The position numbers and the translations under genes are program-made. A DNA stretch of 6,809 bases from JBDTRY01 sp039931435 (GTDB lineage Bacteria; Acidobacteriota; Thermoanaerobaculia; Gp7-AA8). Numbering within the stretch: position 1 is the first letter of the stretch; each line of letters begins with the position of its first letter. The stretch spans positions 1-6,809 of the forward strand of contig JBDTRY010000207.1 of the NCBI GenBank assembly GCA_039931435.1. The letters are read 5' to 3'. Shown here piece by piece: positions 1-4,764 of this stretch. The notes under the pieces were generated by a model. That model was not told where the DNA came from. It saw only the letters and a list, made by a program, of their open reading frames with translations, and did not search any database.

Positions 1-1093
1 TCCGGGCGATGACGTCCTCGTGCACGACGATCCCGGCGATGATGTTGTCGTAGTGAAGTGCCAGTGCGTCCGCGGTGAGGAAAGCCTCGGGAATGGCGAT
101 GCGGCGGTTGGCGGAATCGTCGAGTGTCCGCTCGAACCACTGCGTGGCCGCTGTGAAGGCGGGGTCCTGCATGAGCACGATGAGATGACGGGCCAGACCG
201 TCCATCCGTTCCGCACGCATGGGGTTGCGCTTGTAGGCCATCGCTGAAGAGCCAACCTGCCCCTCTTCGAACGGCTCTTCAATCTCGTGAAGATGCTGGA
301 GGAGACGGAGATCGTAGGCAAACTTCGATGCCGACTGCGCGAAGCCGGCCAGGGCGTTCACGATCTGCGAATCGATCTTGCGTGAATAGGTTTGTCCGGA
401 GACCGGGTAGGCCTGCGGGAAATCCATTTTCTCGCAGACGATGCGTTCTAGTTTCTCCACCTTCTCATGGTTGCCGCCGAAAAGATTCAGAAACGAGGCC
501 TGAGTTCCCGTGGCTCCCTTCACTCCCAGGAGGGCCAGCGAACGCTCGCGCATCGACACCTCTTCCTGATCGAGAAGCAGATCGTGAAGCCAGAGGGCGG
601 CGCGCTTACCGACGGTGGTGAGCTGCGCAGGCTGGAAATGGGTGAAGGCCACGGCAGGGGTCTCGCGCCAGTTCCAGGCGAAATCACGAAGCCGGGAGAT
701 GAGAGTGAGGAGGCGGCGGTTGAGAAGCCGCAAACCCTCGCGCATCTGAATGAGATCGGCGTTGTCCCCGACGTACGCCGAGGTGGCACCGAGGTGAATG
801 ATTCCCTTCGCTTCGACTGCCTGGAGGCCGAAGGCGTGGATGTGGGCCATGACGTCGTGGCGTACTTCCTGCTCACGACGGTCGGCGTCTTCGTAGTTGA
901 TGTCTTCGAGGTGTGCGCGCATCGAGGCGATCTGGGCATCGGTGATGGCCAATCCCAGTTCCTTCTCCGCCTCGGCAAGCGCGAGCCAGAGCCTGCGCCA
1001 TGTACGGAACTTGAAGTCGGGCGAAAACAGGTAAGCCATTTCCGGCGAGGCATAGCGCTCGGCGAGGGGATTCGAAGGGAGATGCCGGCTCAT
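1..1093 (-). CDS. purB: Adenylosuccinate lyase PurB, 3' end outside window
   Basis: Cytoplasmic purine enzyme that splits SAICAR to AICAR and adenylosuccinate to AMP, releasing fumarate. The first 364 residues are visible with no stop; the C-terminal part lies beyond the left edge. Visible landmarks are RHDVMAH (residues 78-84), HLGATSAYVGDN (100-111), FTHFQPAQLTTVGKR (150-164, with the conserved catalytic-type His152), TGTQASF (195-201), SGQTYSRK (232-239) and the fumarase/lyase superfamily signature GSSAMAYKRNP (281-291) carrying the mobile-loop serines 282/283. WFERTLDDSANRR (319-331) is also typical. From memory the text follows human-type ADSL much more closely than the Bacillus or E. 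coli types. The signature has Ala286 where Pro is nearly universal. ATG at 1093 is chosen because homology begins at once (NPLAERYASPEM). No good Shine-Dalgarno precedes it. In-frame TTG codons at 1096 and 1102 are alternatives, and GAAGGG lies 6 nt before the latter. TAGAAT at 1107-1102 resembles a -10 box and would give a near-leaderless mRNA. Divergent from ftsB. Confidence 0.96.
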   Translation of the reverse strand, partial: MSRHLPSNPLAERYASPEMAYLFSPDFKFRTWRRLWLALAEAEKELGLAITDAQIASMRAHLEDINYEDADRREQEVRHDVMAHIHAFGLQAVEAKGIIHLGATSAYVGDNADLIQMREGLRLLNRRLLTLISRLRDFAWNWRETPAVAFTHFQPAQLTTVGKRAALWLHDLLLDQEEVSMRERSLALLGVKGATGTQASFLNLFGGNHEKVEKLERIVCEKMDFPQAYPVSGQTYSRKIDSQIVNALAGFAQSASKFAYDLRLLQHLHEIEEPFEEGQVGSSAMAYKRNPMRAERMDGLARHLIVLMQDPAFTAATQWFERTLDDSANRRIAIPEAFLTADALALHYDNIIAGIVVHEDVIAR

Positions 1094-1123
1094 CAAAGTC
1101 AATTCTAACCCTTCGCAGGAACG

Positions 1124-1140
1124 CCGGGCTCGATCCCCGG
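1124..1140. repeat. Small GC hairpin in the purB-ftsB spacer
   Basis: A perfect 5-bp inverted repeat (ccggg/cccgg) encloses the 7-nt loop ctcgatc. It looks like a tRNA T-arm but no tRNA body surrounds it. It sits 31-47 bp upstream of the purB ATG, so it could affect purB transcription or be incidental. A second palindrome, tgctgcagca, lies at 1163-1172 in the same spacer. No protein binding can be inferred. Confidence 0.3.
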
Positions 1141-1202
1141 ATTTCCTTCACGGTGCCATTGGTGCTGCAGCAGGTGCCCGGCCAATCGATTCTTCGCGCA
1201 CC

Positions 1203-1231
1203 TTGACACGATTCGGTCGAGAAACGACACT
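1203..1231 (+). promoter_or_regulatory. Candidate sigma-70-type promoter for ftsB
   Basis: A consensus -35 hexamer TTGACA (1203-1208) is followed after 17 bp by GACACT (1226-1231), which matches the -10 consensus at only three of six positions. Transcription would begin near 1238. That would make the TTG at 1241 almost leaderless, or give the GTG at 1283 a leader of about 45 nt. The -35 is strong and the -10 weak. Confidence 0.4.
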
Positions 1232-1240
1232 GAGTGCATC

Positions 1241-1573
1241 TTGGCCGTAGCGATCACGACACGGGCTCCCCGCAGGGCGAAGGTGACGCTGAAGGTCGTG
1301 GTTCTGCTCTCGAGTGTTCTCACGCTCGTATTTCTGATCTCGTTCGTTTTCAGCGAGCAGGGGATCTCCGAGCTGCACCGCTCCCGCGGTCGGGTGCAGG
1401 CATTACAGGTTGATGTGGTGCGGCTGCAAACCGAGAACGAGCGTTTGCGCAAGGAAATCGACAGCTTGAAAAAATCGACCTACGCCGTGGAGAAAATCGC
1501 CCGGGAAGATCTGGGGATGTCCAGGTCGGGTGAAGTCGTTTACATGCTTCGGGAAAAGCGGCCCGCACACTGA
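1241..1573 (+). CDS. ftsB: FtsB/DivIC-type septum formation initiator
   Basis: Small bitopic divisome protein of 110 residues, the usual size for the family. Order: short basic cytoplasmic tail (TTRAPRRAK), one membrane helix (about residues 16-37, VTLKVVVLLSSVLTLVFLIS), then a periplasmic coiled coil (about 45-78) with leucine/valine heptads and the charged run QTENERLRKEIDSLKK. It ends in the family-typical KIAREDLGM-SGEVVY segment (86-101). In known systems FtsB pairs with FtsL through the coiled coil and joins FtsQ to recruit or activate septal peptidoglycan synthesis. DivIC is the Gram-positive counterpart, so the family name is firmer than the exact symbol. Start uncertain: TTG at 1241 keeps the basic tail but lacks a clear Shine-Dalgarno; GTG at 1283 has AGGG five nt upstream and would give 96 residues. 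Stands alone, divergent from purB and convergent with wzt. Confidence 0.88.
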   Translation: MAVAITTRAPRRAKVTLKVVVLLSSVLTLVFLISFVFSEQGISELHRSRGRVQALQVDVVRLQTENERLRKEIDSLKKSTYAVEKIAREDLGMSRSGEVVYMLREKRPAH

Positions 1574-1579
1574 GCGGGC
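1554..1579 (-). terminator. Hairpin terminator between convergent wzt and ftsB
   Basis: A perfect 6-bp GC stem (GCCCGC/GCGGGC, 1561-1566 with 1574-1579) closes a 7-nt loop that contains the ftsB stop codon. Read on the minus strand, the stem is followed after three bases by TTTT (1557-1554), which fits a short intrinsic terminator for the exporter transcript. On the plus strand there is no T-run, so ftsB probably does not end here by the same mechanism. The stem lies in the last codons of ftsB. Confidence 0.5.
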
Positions 1580-1597
1580 AGTGGCACACTCCCCGTC

Positions 1598-2977
1598 TCA
1601 GGCCTGATCCTTCCGCTTGCGCCGCCGGCGGTATTTCGTCGCCGCGGTTTCGGTGTCCTTGATGTACTCGGCCATCGGAGCGGGAACGTTGCGAGCCAGA
1701 GTGTCCACCGAGCGGAAAGCGATTCCCCCCTCGAACGTCCAGGAATGTCTCGGGCGATAAACCCCGGTGTCGTGGACCCTGGAGCCGACGGCGAAGCGCA
1801 CCACTCCTCTGCGGTAGTCGAAGGCCCGGCCGCTTCGCGTGTGGACGGCGACGTCAAGCCGGTAGGAGCCGGCCACGAGGTCCAGGGCCTCGATCTCGAA
1901 GCGGACCAACCCGCCACTCTCCAGCCGTTGGGGTATGAATCCTTCCAGGTCCGTGTTCGTGCCGTAAACGCAGGTGCCGTCCGCGTGAAAGATGCCGATG
2001 CCGAAGACGAAATCGTCGACCGGTTCGCGGACGCGAACATCGATGTCCACGATCACCGCGCTTCCCGTTCCCACGGCCACGAGCTCGTGTCCCTTTCCGT
2101 CCAGAAGCGAGACGCGCGAAAGAAGAACTTCTCCGGAGCCCCAGCGCTCTTCCTCGATCAGGGCGTCCTCGTCGATGGATTCGCCGTCAGAGCCGACGGT
2201 TGCCTCGTCGTCCGCGTCGGGCAACTCGTGCCCGGAGACGTGTTGCAGGTAAGCGTCGATGACGCGAATGGGCTCACCCAGCCCGGCCATGGCTCCGTGA
2301 TCGAGCCACAGGGCGCGATCGCACAGATTACGAACCAGATCGAGTTGATGCGTGACCACCAGTAGCGTCACGCCGCGATATTTCATTTCCTGAATCTTAG
2401 CGATGCATTTCTGTGAAAACTCCTCGTCGCCGACGGAAAGGACCTCGTCGATGAGAAGAATGTCAGGGTCGACATGCACGGCAACGGCGAAGCCCAGCCT
2501 CACGTACATCCCCGACGAATACGTCTTTACGGGCTGGTCCAGAAACGGGCGGATGCCGGAGAACTCGACGATCTCCTCAAACTTCTTGTCGATCTCCCTG
2601 CGGCTGAGCCCGAGCATGATGCCGTTGATGTAGACGTTCTCCCGTCCTGTGATCTCGGGATGAAATCCAGCCCCGAGCTCAATGAGGGCTGAGATCCGGC
2701 CGTCCACCCTGATCGTGCCGCTCGTGGGTTTCAGGATTCCGGAGATGAGTTTCAGAAGTGTCGATTTGCCCGACCCGTTCGGCCCGATGATTCCGAAGGC
2801 TTCCCCTTTTTCGATCTCGAACGTCACCCCGCGAAGAGCCTGGATCGAGGACTCGGGCGAAGGGGTGAATTCGCGTTTCAACAACGCACTTTTCAAGGTC
2901 TGCAGCTGCGAGCGTTTTCCGAAGAGACGGTAGCTCTTGGAAACATTCTCCAGGGCCAGTGGGCGTCCGCTGGTCAG
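1598..2977 (-). CDS. wzt: ABC transporter ATPase for O-antigen-type polysaccharide export, Wzt
   Basis: Cytoplasmic ATPase that drives export of a lipid-linked glycan through its partner permease. In the 459-residue reading: LENVSKSYRLFG near the N-terminus (9-20), Walker A GPNGSGKST (65-73), signature YSSGMYVRLGFAVA (153-166) of the Wzt/TagH type, Walker B ILLIDE (173-178) and switch His210. An acidic linker (about 251-277) leads to a Wzt_C-like beta-sandwich (about 280-430, with FGIGIFHADG and DLVAGSYRLDVAVH), which in known Wzt proteins binds the capped glycan end. A very basic tail (YRRRRKRK) closes it. Start: no ATG, GTG or TTG occurs between the upstream in-frame TGA and the TTG at 2896, and a TTG start would lose the conserved N-terminal strand. 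CTG at 2977 overlaps the wzm stop as CTGA, and GGAGG (2986-2982) lies 4 nt before it. I therefore chose CTG; the alternatives are CTG at 2959 or 2953 and TTG at 2896 (432 residues). Confidence 0.93.
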   Translation of the reverse strand: MTSGRPLALENVSKSYRLFGKRSQLQTLKSALLKREFTPSPESSIQALRGVTFEIEKGEAFGIIGPNGSGKSTLLKLISGILKPTSGTIRVDGRISALIELGAGFHPEITGRENVYINGIMLGLSRREIDKKFEEIVEFSGIRPFLDQPVKTYSSGMYVRLGFAVAVHVDPDILLIDEVLSVGDEEFSQKCIAKIQEMKYRGVTLLVVTHQLDLVRNLCDRALWLDHGAMAGLGEPIRVIDAYLQHVSGHELPDADDEATVGSDGESIDEDALIEEERWGSGEVLLSRVSLLDGKGHELVAVGTGSAVIVDIDVRVREPVDDFVFGIGIFHADGTCVYGTNTDLEGFIPQRLESGGLVRFEIEALDLVAGSYRLDVAVHTRSGRAFDYRRGVVRFAVGSRVHDTGVYRPRHSWTFEGGIAFRSVDTLARNVPAPMAEYIKDTETAATKYRRRRKRKDQA

Positions 2978-3801
2978 ATGGCCTCCGCCAGGCTGTCACG
3001 GAGCCGGTCGAACACCACAAATCCGAGGATCAGAGAAAGCGCCGCATAGAGCATCATCAGAAGGGTGGACATGAGGCCAGGCATTCGTCCGAAAAAAAAG
3101 ATGTCCTGCCAGGAAACAACGAAGGGCGTCATGGGATTGAGATGCAACAGCACGCGCATGGGCCGGGACGGAATGCTGTCGATGGAGTAGATCACTGGCG
3201 TCATGAAAAAGCCGAGTTGCAGGAGATTGGCGACGAGGTCCCGCAGATCCCTGAAAAGAACGGCAGCGGAGGAGATCATCAGCCCGATTCCTGCAACGAA
3301 CAAAGTCTGCAGGAGAAGAAGGACCGGCACCATGAGAATGGAAAGGGTGAGGTCCGTTCGTCCGGTCACCGCCGAGAGCAGCGAGGCCGCGATGAGAATC
3401 GGCAGCGCCAGAAGAAAGTGCACAAGGTGGGAAAAGATCACTACGAGCGGAAGGGCCTCTGCCGGGAACATCACTTTCTTTACCAGGCCGCCGTTGCTGG
3501 AGATCGACGTGGTCGACTCCAGAATCGAGCCGGCGAAGAAAGTCCAGGGGAGAATGCCAGCGAAGAGGAACAAGGCATAGGGTCCGTTGAGATCTGGACG
3601 GGGAAGGAAAAAAGTGAAGACCAGCGTGTAGACGCCCAGCAGGAGAAGTGGATTGGCCAGAGACCAGAAAAACCCCAGGATCGAACCGCGGTAGCGGGCC
3701 TTGAGGTCGCGTGCCGTAAGCGTCGTGATCAGTTGGCGATAACGGAGGAGGTTCGCCACTTCGGCGGTCAGAAGCGCCGACGCTGAGTCACTTGCTGGCA
3801 T
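2974..3801 (-). CDS. wzm: ABC-2 type polysaccharide export permease, Wzm
   Basis: Inner-membrane half of the glycan exporter, 275 residues, normal for Wzm/TagG permeases. An amphipathic N-terminal segment with RDLKARYRGSILGFFWS (31-47) precedes about six membrane helices, roughly 47-66, 75-94, 117-144, 153-180, 188-207 and 243-265. Family hallmarks are GPYALFLFAGILPWTFF (73-89), KKVMFPAEALPL (108-119), MTPVIYS (200-206) and LNPMTP (221-226). Two copies would pair with two Wzt subunits to form a channel for undecaprenyl-linked polysaccharide. The stop TGA shares bases with the proposed CTG start of wzt, so the two are probably translationally coupled. ATG at 3801 has only a weak GAGA upstream and gives the usual short cytoplasmic tail. 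No glycosyltransferase, epimerase or ligase gene is visible nearby, so the substrate (O-antigen, teichoic-like or other glycan) cannot be named. Confidence 0.93.
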   Translation of the reverse strand: MPASDSASALLTAEVANLLRYRQLITTLTARDLKARYRGSILGFFWSLANPLLLLGVYTLVFTFFLPRPDLNGPYALFLFAGILPWTFFAGSILESTTSISSNGGLVKKVMFPAEALPLVVIFSHLVHFLLALPILIAASLLSAVTGRTDLTLSILMVPVLLLLQTLFVAGIGLMISSAAVLFRDLRDLVANLLQLGFFMTPVIYSIDSIPSRPMRVLLHLNPMTPFVVSWQDIFFFGRMPGLMSTLLMMLYAALSLILGFVVFDRLRDSLAEAI

Positions 3802-3856
3802 GTTCTCGGATTGTCTGTGCAGTGGGCTGCGAAAGCAACAGCAGCAGAAGATTCAT
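3788..3856 (-). CDS. Possible leucine-rich leader peptide before wzm (doubtful)
   Basis: A 22-codon ATG-started frame begins Met-Asn followed by six consecutive leucines (CTT CTG CTG CTG TTG CTT) and overlaps the wzm start by 14 nt. Such a frame could couple or attenuate wzm translation. GGAG directly abuts the ATG with no spacer, so ribosome binding would be poor, and a CTG-type microsatellite alone would produce the leucine run. No downstream terminator or antiterminator hairpin is evident. Listed only as a possibility. Confidence 0.12.
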   Translation of the reverse strand: MNLLLLLLSQPTAQTIREHASK

Positions 3857-3867
3857 CTCCGGGCGAT

Positions 3868-3877
3868 GTTTTAAAAC
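3868..3877. repeat. AT-rich perfect palindrome in the FHA-wzm gap
   Basis: The 10-bp palindrome gttttaaaac stands out in GC-rich surroundings. It lies 34 bp past the FHA gene stop and 67 bp before the wzm ATG. It could be part of an internal promoter or an operator; no -35 element at proper spacing is visible, so function is unknown. Confidence 0.25.
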
Positions 3878-3911
3878 CAGGAGAAGACTGAAGCAGGCCA
3901 CAAATCCGCGA

Positions 3912-4541
3912 TCAGACCCTGGTGACGATGAGCATCAGGGTCGTGGAGCCGATGACGAACTCGGAATGGTTGTAGAGCGGGGTGGGCTCCTCGATCAATT
4001 TCCCCTTGTGAATCGTGCCGTTTGTGGAGCCCAGATCCTGAAGCAGGATCAGCGAGTCTCGAATTTCGATTGCGGCGTGCGCGCGGGACGCTTCGCCGTC
4101 GACGAGGACGATATCGCCGGAGCCTCGGCCGATGACGATCCGGGGCTTTTCGATGCGGAAGACCTTGCCGGAGTCGGGACCGTTGATCGCCGCGATCGAA
4201 AAACGCGCTCCTTCTGGCAGATGAGGTGCGGCGTTGCTCTTCTGGATTTTGGCGAAAGGATCAGTGAGCTCCTCGGGACGCGGGCGCTCGAGGGTCTTCC
4301 GCAGGGGGAATGGTGCCGTCTCCGTAGGCGGAAGCTCATCGATCGTTGTGGCCCGCCGCATTTTCCTCGCCGCGGTGTTCTCGCCGAGATCTTCCACCGG
4401 CTCGGGGGCGGCGAAGCCGGGATTGGCGGCACTGAAGGCCTCGTTACACTTGAAACAACGGACGAGCCTGGACGGCTGGTGCTCGAAACGCTCCTCCGAG
4501 AAGTTGTAACGGGAAGCACAATGGGGGCACTGAATGATCAC
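3912..4541 (-). CDS. Zinc-ribbon (MJ0042-type) plus FHA domain protein
   Basis: Soluble 209-residue protein in three parts. An N-terminal zinc ribbon has paired cysteines CPHC (5-8) and CFKC (29-32), matching the MJ0042 finger-like family with its conserved VIIQCP start. A proline- and charge-rich linker (about 37-110) contains a TTIDELPPTE stretch (65-74). A C-terminal FHA domain (about 114-209) shows the phosphothreonine-binding landmarks IGRGSGDIVL (137-146), SRAHA (152-156) and DLGSTNGT (169-176). FHA domains bind phosphothreonine, so this is probably an adaptor or regulator in Ser/Thr kinase signalling; the partner is unknown. GTG at 4541 is chosen because the zinc ribbon begins there in relatives and a good promoter lies just upstream. 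The reading frame stays open to an ATG at 4808, but that would run through the promoter and into the divergent gene. It precedes wzm by 110 bp on the same strand. Confidence 0.9.
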   Translation of the reverse strand: MIIQCPHCASRYNFSEERFEHQPSRLVRCFKCNEAFSAANPGFAAPEPVEDLGENTAARKMRRATTIDELPPTETAPFPLRKTLERPRPEELTDPFAKIQKSNAAPHLPEGARFSIAAINGPDSGKVFRIEKPRIVIGRGSGDIVLVDGEASRAHAAIEIRDSLILLQDLGSTNGTIHKGKLIEEPTPLYNHSEFVIGSTTLMLIVTRV

Positions 4542-4566
4542 CTTTGTCTTCGCGCCTCTCGCGGTG

Positions 4567-4595
4567 AAGATAACAGACGCCGCCACAAAATCCAA
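4567..4595 (-). promoter_or_regulatory. Candidate promoter of the FHA gene (and perhaps wzm-wzt)
   Basis: On the minus strand TTGGAT (4595-4590) is separated by exactly 17 bp from TATCTT (4572-4567). Transcription would start near 4560, leaving a leader of about 19 nt before the GTG at 4541. GAGAGG near the leader's start is 13 nt from the GTG, farther than ideal. The placement argues against longer versions of the protein starting at 4640 or 4808. Confidence 0.5.
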
Positions 4596-4678
4596 TCGAG
4601 CGCGAACCGAGTCAGTGGTGACATTTGGAAAAATTTTCATGGAGTCGTTTGAGAATTCGGGCAGTCTGGCGACCACTT

Positions 4679-4687
4679 TGCTAAATT
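4679..4687 (+). promoter_or_regulatory. Possible extended -10 element for the lipoprotein gene
   Basis: TGCTAAATT reads as TG-n followed by TAAATT, the extended -10 form. No good -35 hexamer lies 16-18 bp upstream; TTGAGA at 4649-4654 is too far. Transcription from here would give a leader of about 70 nt before the TTG at 4765. Confidence 0.28.
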
Positions 4688-4703
4688 GTGACCGGGCACG
4701 GGT

Positions 4704-4718
4704 TTCGAACCCTTCGAA
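4704..4718. repeat. Twin TTCGAA palindromes upstream of the lipoprotein gene
   Basis: Two copies of the 6-bp palindrome TTCGAA (4704-4709 and 4713-4718) are separated by CCC. They can be read as direct repeats or as one hairpin with a 3-nt loop. They lie just downstream of the possible -10 and 46 bp before the start codon, a plausible operator or leader-hairpin position. Function is not established. Confidence 0.3.
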
Positions 4719-4764
4719 GTGATCGGCCTGCGAAGTCTGGTGTGTCCACTCGAGGAGGAAAGCT

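Noticed and set aside
467..1108. 213-codon plus-strand open frame
   Set aside because: It is the antisense shadow of purB, whose minus-strand frame holds clear enzyme motifs.
1077..1148. tRNA-like segment: T-arm-like ccggg/ctcgatc/cccgg followed by seven bases that could weakly pair upstream
   Set aside because: No D-arm or anticodon stem can be drawn, loop position 54 is C, no CCA follows, and the 5' part lies inside purB.
2959..3786. 275-codon plus-strand frame opposite wzm
   Set aside because: Its highly charged, Glu/Arg/Gln-rich composition is the expected antisense of a hydrophobic permease, and wzm is certain.
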